DNA from: JABMMZ01 sp040403495
GTDB taxonomy: Bacteria > Bacteroidota > Bacteroidia > NS11-12g > UBA955
Direction: 5' to 3'
NCBI GenBank assembly: GCA_040403495.1
Contig: JBBAKM010000012.1
Span: 18,864 to 82,863 of the forward strand
Length of the DNA: 64,000 nt
This document shows positions 25,006-33,705 of this stretch, one piece after another; the stretch's first letter is position 1; each line of letters opens with the position of its first letter. Position numbers and translations under genes: made by a program. The notes under the pieces are model-generated. The model was not told the origin of the DNA. It was given only the letters and a program-made list of their open reading frames with translations, and searched no databases.

Positions 25006-26046
25006 ATGGATTTTATAAAAATAAACCGAAGATTTGGTATTCTTACCATCTCTTCGGTTTTTTTGTTGTTGCTAGCCGGTGGTTTTGTAAGAAGTACCGG
25101 AAGTGGAATGGGTTGTCCCGATTGGCCTAAGTGTTATGATAAATTATATCCGCCAACCCACGTAAATCAATTGCCAATTGGATACCAATTCGAATATGTA
25201 ATTAAGAGAGTTGAAAAGGCTAAAAAGTTTTCGAAACTAATAGCCAAGTTGGGGTTTAAAAAAGAGTCAGAGAGGATATTAAATGACCCTAATTTATTTC
25301 AACCCGAAGAATTTAATACAACAAAAGCTTGGATTGAATATATCAACAGACTTATAGGCGTATTGTCAGGTTTATTCTCTTTAGTATTTTTTGTAACCCT
25401 TTTCTTCATCAGAAAACAAATCAGTCGATCAAAGTTTGTATTTGGTATTCTTGGATTTATCTTAATGCTCTTTAATGCGTGGATGGGAAGTATTGTGGTA
25501 GCAACAAATTTATTTCCGATTTTAATATCCATACATTATGTAGCAGCCTATGCGGTACTTTTCTTTTTTATGCTAAGCATTCATCAAACAAAGTTAAACT
25601 CTGAGAGTCTGTCTTTAATGAAGTTTAAATACTATTATTTGATGATGGTGGTTTTGTCAATTGTACAAGTGGTGCTTGGAACGCAATTAAGGCATTTTAC
25701 AGACGTGGCGGTTTCCAAAAACATATTGATAGTAAATGAAGCAGTTAACTTTAGTTTTTTAGGGATTAGTTTTACAAGACATTGGTTAATGGCTTTATTT
25801 TTGATATTTGTAAGTTTAGTTCCACTATTTGTGTTGCGCAAAAAAGTTGAAAGGAAATGGCAATATTTTAATTTAGGTTTGTCATCTGTATTAATAGTGC
25901 AATACTTTACAGGAGTGGTCAATTTAAGGTATAATTTTCCATTAGTGGCTCAAGTTTCTCATATCTTATTTGGAGGCTTAGTTTTTGGAATTTCGCTGTA
26001 TATTTGCATCTCAATTTTTAAATCTTTATCCCTTGACAGAAAATAG
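25006..26046 (+). CDS. ctaA: Haem A synthase (COX15/CtaA)
   Basis: This 346-residue, eight-span membrane enzyme oxidises haem O to haem A for subunit I. Landmarks are GGFVRSTGSGMGCPDWPKCY at the N-terminus, the His-bearing AWIEYINRLIGVLSG, ISIHYVAAYAVLFF, and the C-terminal VAQVSHILFGGLVFG. It is 27 bases after coxA and overlaps the start of ctaB, so its production is tied to the oxidase. Confidence 0.94.
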   Translation: MDFIKINRRFGILTISSVFLLLLAGGFVRSTGSGMGCPDWPKCYDKLYPPTHVNQLPIGYQFEYVIKRVEKAKKFSKLIAKLGFKKESERILNDPNLFQPEEFNTTKAWIEYINRLIGVLSGLFSLVFFVTLFFIRKQISRSKFVFGILGFILMLFNAWMGSIVVATNLFPILISIHYVAAYAVLFFFMLSIHQTKLNSESLSLMKFKYYYLMMVVLSIVQVVLGTQLRHFTDVAVSKNILIVNEAVNFSFLGISFTRHWLMALFLIFVSLVPLFVLRKKVERKWQYFNLGLSSVLIVQYFTGVVNLRYNFPLVAQVSHILFGGLVFGISLYICISIFKSLSLDRK

Positions 26047-26935
26047 TTCTATCAAACAACCCGAACCTCTTACTAAAGCATTTTTTAAGGATTATTTGAT
26101 GCTAAGTAAACTTAGGTTAAGTGCCTCGGTTGTTGGCACAACGATGATTGCCTATGTTTTGGGCGTTGACAAACTCGGTTTAACTTTTAGTTGGACAACA
26201 TTAATTGCCTTAACTGTGGGAGGAATGTTTGTAGTAGCTTCCTCTAATGGGTTCAATCAAATTATTGAAAAAGAGACAGATAAGTTGATGTCTCGTACTC
26301 AAAACAGACCAATTGCTGATGGAAGAATGTTGGTGAACGATGCCTTGGTTTTTAGTGTTATAATTGGTATTTTAGGGTTGCTAATATTGGCATTTTTTGT
26401 CAATGGTAGAGTTGCTTTCTTAAGTTTAGTTTCATTGTTTTTATATGTGTTAGCCTACACTCCACTTAAAAAAAATACGCCATTTGCGGTGTTTGTTGGA
26501 GCCCTACCTGGCGCTTTTCCTCCTGCAATAGGTTGGATAGGAGCATCGGGAAATATTGATATAATAGCTATTTTGCTGTTTGTTATTCAGTTTTTTTGGC
26601 AGTTTCCGCATTTTTGGGCTATCGCTTGGATATTAGAGGACGATTACAGAAAAGCAGGTTACACTTTGTTGCCGTCCTATGAGGGAAGAACAAAAAAGAA
26701 TGCTTTTCAAACAATATTGTACTCTTTGATGTTAATCTTCATGAGCATGTATCCTTTGACGATGGATCCCCCTTTTGCAAGTTTATACAGTCTGTTTGTT
26801 ATATTGCCTTGTGGTTTGTTTATGTTGTTCAGAGCATACAAATTATACCAATCATTGAGTGTCGCAGACGGAAGAAAACTTATGTTTGCTTCGTTAATTT
26901 ACATGCCTGCTGTACTTTTAAGCTATTTACTTTAA
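26033..26935 (+). CDS. ctaB: Protohaem IX farnesyltransferase (haem O synthase)
   Basis: This UbiA-type, multi-span enzyme adds the farnesyl chain to haem b. The prenyl-diphosphate-binding region is NGFNQIIEKETDKLMSRTQN followed by RP, and the second acidic site is in ILEDDYRKAGYTLLP. A TTG at 26033, overlapping ctaA by 14 bases, gives the usual length (about 300 residues, MTENSSIKQPEPL). An ATG at 26099 would remove the N-terminus normally present before LSKLRLS. The start is therefore moderately sure, the identity high. Confidence 0.93.
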   Translation: MTENSSIKQPEPLTKAFFKDYLMLSKLRLSASVVGTTMIAYVLGVDKLGLTFSWTTLIALTVGGMFVVASSNGFNQIIEKETDKLMSRTQNRPIADGRMLVNDALVFSVIIGILGLLILAFFVNGRVAFLSLVSLFLYVLAYTPLKKNTPFAVFVGALPGAFPPAIGWIGASGNIDIIAILLFVIQFFWQFPHFWAIAWILEDDYRKAGYTLLPSYEGRTKKNAFQTILYSLMLIFMSMYPLTMDPPFASLYSLFVILPCGLFMLFRAYKLYQSLSVADGRKLMFASLIYMPAVLLSYLL

Positions 26936-26942
26936 TTAAAAA

Positions 26943-27545
26943 ATGTCAACCAATAATATTCAATCTATGTCCACACATAAAAACTCATTTAGCGAAAAAA
27001 CTTTTATAACTTGGCTATTTATTGTAGCAAGTTCAATGTTATTTATTGCATTTAGTAGTGCCTATTGGGTACACAAAACAGATGGTATGAATAACAATGC
27101 ATGGTTAAGTTTTGATTTACCTATTCAGTTCTGGATAAGTACTGTCATCGTTTTTATCTCAAGTATTTTTATGCAGTTTTCGTTCAATGCAGCCAAGAAC
27201 GATAATGTATACAAAATTCCATCTTTGCTCACAATTACGCTTATTTTGGCTTTGTCTTTTTGTGTTTCACAATACTTAGCATGGGTCGAAATGAAAGATA
27301 TGGGCTTGTTTTTTTCAAATAGAGAGCCCGGAGAGATTTCTGCCTCATTTGTTTATGTTTTGTCAGGCGTTCACTTGTTTCATATATTGGGCGGTATTAT
27401 ATTGATAATCATTGCATTAGTTAAGTCAACTAGATTGGAGATTCATAAAAAAAACATGGTGTTTATAAATATTTGCAAAACATATTGGCATTTTTTAGGA
27501 ATTGTTTGGATTTTCTTGATTTTATTTCTTTATTTCGCAAAGTAA
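26943..27545 (+). CDS. Cytochrome c oxidase subunit III family protein (short)
   Basis: This 200-residue protein has five hydrophobic spans and subunit III signatures: FITWLFIVASSMLFIAFSSA near the start, YVLSGVHLFHILGGIILI in the middle, and YWHFLGIVWIFLILFLYF at the end. Bacteroidota oxidase operons often carry two subunit III-type genes; this is the shorter one. It starts seven bases after ctaB. It probably forms part of the oxidase, but its separate role is not known. Confidence 0.88.
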   Translation: MSTNNIQSMSTHKNSFSEKTFITWLFIVASSMLFIAFSSAYWVHKTDGMNNNAWLSFDLPIQFWISTVIVFISSIFMQFSFNAAKNDNVYKIPSLLTITLILALSFCVSQYLAWVEMKDMGLFFSNREPGEISASFVYVLSGVHLFHILGGIILIIIALVKSTRLEIHKKNMVFINICKTYWHFLGIVWIFLILFLYFAK

Positions 27546-27564
27546 TTTAGATTCAATATTTAGC

Positions 27565-28317
27565 ATGTCAAATTCAACAACAGTATCAAACGAAACTATA
27601 TGGGCTGGAGGTCGTTCTCCATTCAATGTAAGTTATGGAAAATTGATGATGTGGATCTTCCTTTTATCGGATGCATTCACTTTTTCTTCATTATTAGTAG
27701 GTTATGGGGCTATCAGATTCAGCTATGCTGGAAGTACCACTCCTTGGCCAGATCCAGCTAACGTATTCAATCACTTCCCTTTTGCGCATGGTTTACACTT
27801 GCCATTGTTGTTCGTGTCATTAATGACGTTTATATTGATTTTCTCATCTGTAACGATGGTATTAGCTGTTGAAGCTGGTCACAGAAAATCAAATGCTGAA
27901 GTTTCTAAATATATGATTTTAACGATTATTGGTGGTGCTGCATTCTTAGGTTGTCAAGCTTGGGAATGGTCACAGTTCATTCACGAAGGTGGTCGTTTGG
28001 ATTCAAACATGTTTGGTTTGACTGAAGCAGGACTCAAAAAGGCTGAATCTTTGTCTTTTGGTAGTCACTATGAGTGGTTAGCCGCTGACAGAGGCCCAGG
28101 ACCTGTTCCATTTGCTTCACTATTTTTTATTGTAACTGGTTTCCACGGTTTCCACGTATTAAGTGGTGTTGTTTTAAATATCATCGTTTGGCTTAATGTT
28201 ATTGGTGGTACTTACATCAGAAGAGGTCATTATGAAATGGTAGAAAAAGTAGGACTATATTGGCACTTTGTTGACTTAGTTTGGGTATTCGTATTTACAT
28301 TTTATTATTTAATCTAA
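27565..28317 (+). CDS. coxC: Cytochrome c oxidase subunit III
   Basis: This 250-residue, roughly six-to-seven-span subunit shows WIFLLSDAFTFSSLLVGYGA, GCQAWEWSQFI, FIVTGFHGFHVLSGVVLNII and the C-terminal YWHFVDLVWVFVFTFYYLI. It stabilises the subunit I-II core. It starts 19 bases after the short paralogue and 15 bases before subunit IV. Confidence 0.95.
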   Translation: MSNSTTVSNETIWAGGRSPFNVSYGKLMMWIFLLSDAFTFSSLLVGYGAIRFSYAGSTTPWPDPANVFNHFPFAHGLHLPLLFVSLMTFILIFSSVTMVLAVEAGHRKSNAEVSKYMILTIIGGAAFLGCQAWEWSQFIHEGGRLDSNMFGLTEAGLKKAESLSFGSHYEWLAADRGPGPVPFASLFFIVTGFHGFHVLSGVVLNIIVWLNVIGGTYIRRGHYEMVEKVGLYWHFVDLVWVFVFTFYYLI

Positions 28318-28332
28318 TTTATAAAAATTCTT

Positions 28333-28692
28333 ATGAGCAGTTCACATCATACACACACAGAAGGCGAATATATTCCAGAAACATATGTGCCTCATTCGGA
28401 GTCACATGGTACAAAAAGTTTATGGAGAACATTTTGGATTTTACTTGCTATCACACTAGTAGATTTTGTTATCTATTTTGTCGCTGAAGCAAGTTTATTC
28501 AGAAACATCGTATTTATTGCATTTGGTATAGTTAAAGCAATTTTGATTGTTGGTATATTCATGCACTTAAATTACGAAGCTAAGTTTTTACGCTACATGA
28601 TAGTATTACCAGCGATAGTTTTTCTATCATACTTGGTATGGCTTTTAATGGTAGAAGGTAACTACGTTAGTCTTGTTAAATATTTTCAATAA
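28333..28692 (+). CDS. coxD: Cytochrome c oxidase subunit IV family protein
   Basis: This 119-residue protein has three hydrophobic spans (about residues 35-55, 60-80 and 88-108) after a hydrophilic, His-rich N-terminus (SSHHTHTEGEYIP). FGIVKAILIVGIFMHLNYE matches the prokaryotic subunit IV/CyoD-like family. A small accessory subunit of the aa3-type complex. It ends three bases before the sco gene. Confidence 0.9.
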   Translation: MSSSHHTHTEGEYIPETYVPHSESHGTKSLWRTFWILLAITLVDFVIYFVAEASLFRNIVFIAFGIVKAILIVGIFMHLNYEAKFLRYMIVLPAIVFLSYLVWLLMVEGNYVSLVKYFQ

Positions 28693-28695
28693 TCA

Positions 28696-29382
28696 ATGAA
28701 TCAAATTAAAAAAAATAATAGCCCAACATGGAAAGTGTTGGGCCTTTTATTTTTATTGCTAGTAGTACCTATCTTATGGGTAATGCTTAATAAAACTGGC
28801 GTACACTATTCTAAAAAGTTACCTATCTATTACGACAGAGAACTCGATGCCAATGGTGACACTGTTTACCATACTATTGATGATTTTAAATTGGTAAACC
28901 AAAATAATGATACTGTCACATTATCCAACTTTGATGATAAACTGCTTTTGGTAAGTTTCTTTTTTGCAAATTGTGAAACAGTATGTCCAACTATGAACAA
29001 TTACCTAGCTCAACATATTTATACTGAGTTTGAAAAAGATGACGATGTTAGGTTTATTAGTATTACGGTTGATCCCAAAAATGATACTCCCTCTGTTTTG
29101 CTTAATTATGCAAAACAACTGAATGCTAAACTGCCTAATTGGAGTTTTTTAACAGGAAGTAGATCTGTAATTTACGACTTGGCTGCCTACAGTTTTAAAA
29201 TTCCAGGTGCCGAAGATAAACACAATGGTTTGTTTCACAGTAATAAAATTGTGTTAGTGGACAAACAAAAACGTGTACGAGGTGTTTTTGATACAGGTGG
29301 GCAGAACGATAAGCGAGAAACAATTGATGCAGTTAGAGCCCTCAAATTAGAATATAAAAAATCAAATGAAAGCAAGCCTTAA
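28696..29382 (+). CDS. sco: SCO1/SenC copper-delivery protein
   Basis: This 228-residue, membrane-anchored thioredoxin-fold protein (span about residues 12-30) inserts copper into the CuA site of subunit II. The copper ligands are the Cys pair in FANCETVCPTMNN and the His in GLFHSNKIVLVD. FISITVDPKNDTPSVL is also typical. Its position in the oxidase operon agrees with that role. A terminator-like hairpin lies inside codons 9-17 (see separate entry). The end overlaps the next gene. Confidence 0.95.
   Translation: MNQIKKNNSPTWKVLGLLFLLLVVPILWVMLNKTGVHYSKKLPIYYDRELDANGDTVYHTIDDFKLVNQNNDTVTLSNFDDKLLLVSFFFANCETVCPTMNNYLAQHIYTEFEKDDDVRFISITVDPKNDTPSVLLNYAKQLNAKLPNWSFLTGSRSVIYDLAAYSFKIPGAEDKHNGLFHSNKIVLVDKQKRVRGVFDTGGQNDKRETIDAVRALKLEYKKSNESKP
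28721..28743 (+). promoter_or_regulatory. Terminator-like hairpin inside the sco coding start
   Basis: GCCCAACA (28721-28728) and TGTTGGGC (28736-28743) form a perfect 8-bp stem with a 7-base loop, followed by CTTTTATTTTTATT. It resembles an intrinsic terminator or attenuator placed between subunit IV and the rest of sco. Whether it acts is unknown. Confidence 0.4.
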
Positions 29383-29905
29383 AAAAAACGATAAATTAGC
29401 CAATATAGTTATCATTTCTTTGTCTATCGTTGTATTTGCTTTGGTCGTTTTAATGCGTAAAGTAAAATTAGACATTGACTTTGGATTTGATACTCATGTT
29501 TTCCCAAAAATAAGTGCAACACTCAATTCTATTGTTGCTATTTTACTAGTTGTGGGATTGTATTTTGTAAAAGTTAGAAACTTGGAAGCTCACAGAAAAT
29601 CAATGATGTTAGCTGTATTGTTTTCAGTATTGTTTTTACTTAGTTACGTGTTTTATCATTTCACAACGGTTGAAACTATTTACGGTGGTACAGGTGCTAT
29701 GAAAGTGATTTATTACGTTTTGTTGCTTACTCACATCACTCTTGCAGGGGTAATATTGCCATTCATCCTCTTTGCGGTTTACCGTGCATTGGTTGGAGAG
29801 TATGACAAACATAAGAAATTAACCAAATGGGTTTGGCCTATATGGTTTTACGTTTCCGTGACAGGTGTTATTGTTTATTTTATGATTTCTCCCTATTATT
29901 TGTAA
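29366..29905 (+). CDS. DUF420 membrane protein
   Basis: This 179-residue protein has five hydrophobic spans and conserved His in YVFYHFTTVETIYGG and LLTHITLAGVILPF, typical of DUF420 (YozB-like, related to haem-copper oxidase accessory proteins). It overlaps sco by 17 bases and is thus co-translated. The family is regularly found in Bacteroidota oxidase operons; a role in oxidase assembly is inferred. Confidence 0.88.
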   Translation: MKASLKKNDKLANIVIISLSIVVFALVVLMRKVKLDIDFGFDTHVFPKISATLNSIVAILLVVGLYFVKVRNLEAHRKSMMLAVLFSVLFLLSYVFYHFTTVETIYGGTGAMKVIYYVLLLTHITLAGVILPFILFAVYRALVGEYDKHKKLTKWVWPIWFYVSVTGVIVYFMISPYYL

Positions 29906-29921
29906 TGTGACTAAAGTCACT
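29906..29921. promoter_or_regulatory. CRP-like operator upstream of CPMC protein gene
   Basis: TGTGACTAAAGTCACT matches the CRP consensus TGTGA-N6-TCACA at all positions but the last. Its centre is about 42 bases upstream of the start expected from the -7 element at 29943-29950, the position for a class II activator. Binding by a CRP/FNR-family protein is inferred. Confidence 0.4.
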
Positions 29922-29942
29922 TAATTTTACTATATTTTTAAC

Positions 29943-29950
29943 TAACTTTG
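29943..29950 (+). promoter_or_regulatory. -7 element for CPMC protein gene
   Basis: TAACTTTG matches TAnnTTTG and ends nine bases before the ATG at 29960. Confidence 0.45.
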
Positions 29951-29959
29951 TTCTCCATA

Positions 29960-30199
29960 ATGATGAAAAAATCTTTGTTGACCGTCGGCTTAATGATGCT
30001 TTTCTTAGTAGAAGCTTTTTCTCAATGCCCAATGTGTAAAGCAAGCGTTGAAAGTAGTCAATCTTCCAATACCAAAAGTGTTGGTATGGGTTTGAATACC
30101 GGTATTTTGATGTTAATGGGAGCCGTCTATGTTATTTTATTTACGGTAGGTTTCTTGTGGTACAAGAACTTTAAGAAAAGTCAAGAAGTTAATGGCTAA
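29960..30199 (+). CDS. Small membrane protein with CPMC motif
   Basis: This protein of 79 residues (78 if the second ATG at 29963 is used) has a signal peptide ending VEAFSQ and the mature N-terminus CPMCKASVESS. A single C-terminal membrane span follows (GILMLMGAVYVILFTVGFLW) with a basic tail. Such proteins are often found beside the DUF420/SCO genes in Bacteroidota. A metal-binding or oxidase-assembly role is suggested by the exported CxxC and the context but is not shown. It overlaps the DUF983 gene by eight bases. Confidence 0.75.
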   Translation: MMKKSLLTVGLMMLFLVEAFSQCPMCKASVESSQSSNTKSVGMGLNTGILMLMGAVYVILFTVGFLWYKNFKKSQEVNG

Positions 30200-30572
30200 A
30201 AAACCTTCTTTATTTTACAGTGTAGTTTCTTGTAAATGCCCAAGATGTAGAACAGGAAATGTGTTCCCTTCTTCTGTATTAAATCCTTTTGAGTTCAGTA
30301 AAACAAATGACAATTGCCCTCACTGTGGACTTAAATTTGAACATGAAACAGGCTTCTTTTGGGCGTCTATGTATATTAGCTATGGTTTTAATACCATATT
30401 AATGATCATTTTTGGAGTCTTAGCTATTAATGCAGATTGGAGTTTTACTAAGATACTGTCTTATTTAATCCCAATTGTATTGGTTTTAACCCCTTTTTTA
30501 TTTAGATATTCACGCATTTTACTTTTATACACCGTTTCGCCATTTAGGCATTACGATGAAGAGTATAGATAA
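30192..30572 (+). CDS. DUF983 zinc-ribbon membrane protein
   Basis: This 126-residue protein has an N-terminal zinc ribbon (CKCPRCRTGNVF and CPHCGLKFE) followed by two membrane spans, matching DUF983. The family occurs near cytochrome oxidase genes in many bacteria; its function is not established. It is the last gene of the oxidase region and is followed after three bases by a strong hairpin terminator. Confidence 0.9.
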   Translation: MAKKPSLFYSVVSCKCPRCRTGNVFPSSVLNPFEFSKTNDNCPHCGLKFEHETGFFWASMYISYGFNTILMIIFGVLAINADWSFTKILSYLIPIVLVLTPFLFRYSRILLLYTVSPFRHYDEEYR

Positions 30573-30574
30573 TT

Positions 30575-30610
30575 CATAAAAAAACCACTTTATTAAGTGG
30601 TTTTTTTATG
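30575..30610. terminator. Bidirectional terminator between DUF983 and TonB receptor
   Basis: CATAAAAAAACCACTT (30575-30590) and AAGTGGTTTTTTTATG (30595-30610) form a perfect 16-bp inverted repeat with a TATT loop. The A and T flanks serve both strands, fitting the two convergent genes. Confidence 0.85.
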
Positions 30611-30617
30611 ATTATTA

Positions 30618-33041
30618 CTAAAAAGAAAGATTTAGTGAAAGTATAAAATTTCTGCCGGGGGCAACAATACCTGAACTGTAGGGACGATACATTTTATCCA
30701 ATAGGTTTTCAACACCTGCTGATATTTTAAATAGTGGCGAAAATTGATACATCATTTTATAATTTAAAGTAAACCATTCAGGTGAATATAAATTTCCGTT
30801 GATGTCTTTGGTATAAATAAATGGTTTTTGTCTTTCTTCTTCATTCAGCTGTTCATGTTTTACGGCTGCACTATACATCAAATAAAGTTGCATTTGAAGT
30901 TGATTGGTTTTGAAATTAAGCTTTGTAATACCAAAGGCTGGTGCTGCATGTCTTGAACTACTAATGTTGCCATTGTCCATTTCTTCTGTCCCTCGTTGGT
31001 AGTTGAATCTGCTTTCTATGCTAAATCCCTTAGGGAGTTTTAATTCAATACCCAAATTCCCCCCATATACTTCAGCTTTAGCCGCATTTTGTATTGAAAA
31101 GGTTTTGCGCATTTGTCCATCAAATAAAATACTGTCACTGCCATTTACTTGAATAGCACGTCTTACCATAGCATCATTTAATTGGGTGTAAAATAAACCT
31201 ATATCAAATTTTATGTAGTTACCCATGGTTTTAGAAAGGTTTAATTCCATGTTAAATGCCTTTTCTGCATTCAATAAAGGATTAGGTAAAATTAAATCAT
31301 TAGGGCCAAAATCGAATATTTTGCCAATGTCATCTACATTTGGTGCTCGGAACGCAGTAGAGATATTGCCGCTAATTTTGATTTTTTTGCTAGGATTGTA
31401 AACCATTCCATAACTCCAATTTAGTCTTTGATTGTTGATTTTTACCTTCTGGTTTAAGTATGGGTAGAATGGTAAATTGTTTGTAAAGTCAGAGAATAGG
31501 CCAAATGTATTGAACCTCAGTCCACCTAGAATCAATAATCGAGGTTTAATTTGGTTTTGATAACTGATATAAGCAGCATTGCTATTCCATTCAGAATTGG
31601 GGTAACGAGAGGAAGTAGGGATATTGGCAAGGGTGCTAATGTTTATTGCTTTACCTTCAGATACTACATGATTTAAAACAAATTCTAAACCGTAATTAAT
31701 TTGATGTTTTCTGATTTTTTTCTCAAAATCCAGATGACTTGAATAGGCATTAACTTTTTCGGTTTGTGTTCTTAATCTCAACTTATTACTTCCGCTGTAG
31801 TTTCTATTTATTCGGCTTTCTTCAAAAAATTGATAGGCTGCAATAAATGAGAAATGGTCATACCATTTGGTTTTTTTCGACGATTGTACTTTAAAGAAAT
31901 TCATCATCCATTTTTGTGGACCATAATTCCAAACAGCAGCTACGGGCAATCCATTTCTTTGAGTTTCAATCAGTCTGTCGTATCTTGAGTAGGTGGAGGT
32001 TTCGGAATAATGAAAAGCGTATTCAAATAGCCAATGCTCTGATTTTTTATAACTTATTTTTTGCATTAAGTTGAACTGTGAATAGGAGGTTGGTCGTTGA
32101 ATCAATGGATTGTCATTTTCTATAATTCGGTCAACACTGTCTTGACGTTCAACATAGTTTTTTCTTAAATAATCATTGGGACCATTTTTGGCCCCCATTC
32201 TTAAATCCCCAAATTGATTGGACGAAAAACTAGAAAGAAAAGCCCATTTTTTACTGCCAATGTTAATGTCAAAATGCATTGTTTTTTCGTCATTGGCTGT
32301 GGAATGGCGAACATTGGAATTGCCTTTGATAAACAAAGATTTTGAAGTCGAGAAAACAGGCTGTAGTGTTTGAAAACTCATAACACCACCTATGGCGTCG
32401 CTGCCGTAAACAATTGACCCCGGACCAAACAAGACTTCGGTATTTTGAATGGCAAAAGGGTCTAAAGAAATAACATTTTGGATATTCCCTGAACGAAAAA
32501 TAGCGGTATTCATTCTGACGCCATCAACTGCGTAAAGCAAACGGTTGGCTGAAAAACCACGAATCATTGGACTTCCTCCACCTTGCTGACTTTTTTGAAC
32601 AAACACTTCGCCAGAAATGGCCAATAAGTCAGCAGCCGTTTGTGGATTCATTAATAATCGGTCTTTACTTGTGATTTTGGAAACTTTTATAGGAATATTC
32701 TTATTGTCTTGCTTCCATTTGGTAACGGATAAAACTAAATTATCAAAAGTAATGTAAGGGGTAAGCGTTAATTTGAAATTGAGCTTTTTTAACTGTTCAT
32801 AACTGTAAATAAATGGAATGAAATTAGGGTGATTCTCAAAAAAAATGCTGTCAACCCCAGTCAATAGGCTAATGTCTGCTGTGCCATTCTCATTTGTAGT
32901 TAGCCGAATGTTATTTGAGCTATTTCTAATTGAAAGTCCAGAAACTGGTTTTAAAGTAGCTTCTTCAACTATTTTTAACGTTTGCGATTGTATGTATATT
33001 GTGTTTAATAATCCAAAGAGGATTAATGCTTTTTTTATCAT
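30618..33041 (-). CDS. TonB-dependent outer-membrane receptor
   Basis: This 807-residue protein has a signal peptide (residues 1-19), a short N-terminal carboxypeptidase-regulatory-like domain (about 22-115) and a plug domain. The plug shows GGSPMIRGFSANRLLYAVDG and FGPGSIVYGSDAIGGVM, the look of haem- or metal-type receptors. The long beta-barrel ends VENLLDKMYRPYSSG and FILSLNLSF. It imports a ligand across the outer membrane using TonB energy. The ligand is not readable; haem, iron or copper would fit the neighbouring oxidase genes. It is downstream of a small hypothetical gene on the same strand. Confidence 0.92.
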   Translation of the reverse strand: MIKKALILFGLLNTIYIQSQTLKIVEEATLKPVSGLSIRNSSNNIRLTTNENGTADISLLTGVDSIFFENHPNFIPFIYSYEQLKKLNFKLTLTPYITFDNLVLSVTKWKQDNKNIPIKVSKITSKDRLLMNPQTAADLLAISGEVFVQKSQQGGGSPMIRGFSANRLLYAVDGVRMNTAIFRSGNIQNVISLDPFAIQNTEVLFGPGSIVYGSDAIGGVMSFQTLQPVFSTSKSLFIKGNSNVRHSTANDEKTMHFDINIGSKKWAFLSSFSSNQFGDLRMGAKNGPNDYLRKNYVERQDSVDRIIENDNPLIQRPTSYSQFNLMQKISYKKSEHWLFEYAFHYSETSTYSRYDRLIETQRNGLPVAAVWNYGPQKWMMNFFKVQSSKKTKWYDHFSFIAAYQFFEESRINRNYSGSNKLRLRTQTEKVNAYSSHLDFEKKIRKHQINYGLEFVLNHVVSEGKAINISTLANIPTSSRYPNSEWNSNAAYISYQNQIKPRLLILGGLRFNTFGLFSDFTNNLPFYPYLNQKVKINNQRLNWSYGMVYNPSKKIKISGNISTAFRAPNVDDIGKIFDFGPNDLILPNPLLNAEKAFNMELNLSKTMGNYIKFDIGLFYTQLNDAMVRRAIQVNGSDSILFDGQMRKTFSIQNAAKAEVYGGNLGIELKLPKGFSIESRFNYQRGTEEMDNGNISSSRHAAPAFGITKLNFKTNQLQMQLYLMYSAAVKHEQLNEEERQKPFIYTKDINGNLYSPEWFTLNYKMMYQFSPLFKISAGVENLLDKMYRPYSSGIVAPGRNFILSLNLSF

Positions 33042-33115
33042 TATAGAAACAGGTTTTTAAAAATTTAAGATTAAAAGTAGAGGTATAGTAATGTTATACC
33101 TTCATTGTGTGTGTC

Positions 33116-33652
33116 TTAAAGATTAAAAAACTGTGGAGGCGGTTCGCAGGATAAAATAAAGGGAGATTGATACTGATGGTCTAAATAATTTACTCTGAAA
33201 AACAGGGAATTGCTTTTAGAAAAAAGTAAACCAATGTCGGGCGCAAGGTATTTTAAAGTAAGGAGTTGCGAAAAATCAATATGTTTATCTGTTTGTTTGG
33301 AATGCTCACTAAAGCAAGAACTAACCATTTTGTCCAAATTGGCAAACAGTTGTTTTTCTTGAATGTCATTTACGCAATAAAACAAAAAAGTATTTTGATT
33401 GATAGTGTCAGTTCTTACAATATCATACATGCTGCCTTTGTATGAAAACTCTCTTGAGTGTTTCCAGTCAAAGGCCAATTTGTTAGAAGAATTAAATTCA
33501 ATGGCAATAAGCTCATTTTGAGGAACACCATTTTTAATAAAATGTTTAATCTCCTTTCTAATAGCCTGTTGCTTGACTTTGAAAACAATCAAAAAGCCAG
33601 TCAGCTGAAATAAAATAATAACGCTTAATAATATGGCTATTGTTCTTTTCAC
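33116..33652 (-). CDS. Hypothetical exported protein upstream of TonB receptor
   Basis: This 178-residue protein starts with GTG (MKRTIAILLSVIILFQLTG), an uncleaved signal anchor. No family is recognised. It has two cysteines in the middle (FYCVNDIQEK and VSSCFSEH) and ends with ILSCEPPPQFFNL. Proteins of this size ending in a Cys-Glu-Pro-Pro-like tail are seen beside TonB receptors in Bacteroidota, so a shared role in uptake is possible but unproven. The receptor follows 74 bases downstream. Confidence 0.65.
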   Translation of the reverse strand: MKRTIAILLSVIILFQLTGFLIVFKVKQQAIRKEIKHFIKNGVPQNELIAIEFNSSNKLAFDWKHSREFSYKGSMYDIVRTDTINQNTFLFYCVNDIQEKQLFANLDKMVSSCFSEHSKQTDKHIDFSQLLTLKYLAPDIGLLFSKSNSLFFRVNYLDHQYQSPFILSCEPPPQFFNL

Positions 33653-33705
33653 TGATTATTCCATTGAGAATTTAATTCAAATTAAATCAAAAAAAACGAG
33701 AAGTT

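Noticed and set aside
25985..26032. Longer start of ctaB inside ctaA
   Set aside because: It would overlap ctaA by over 60 bases and add residues not seen in the family.
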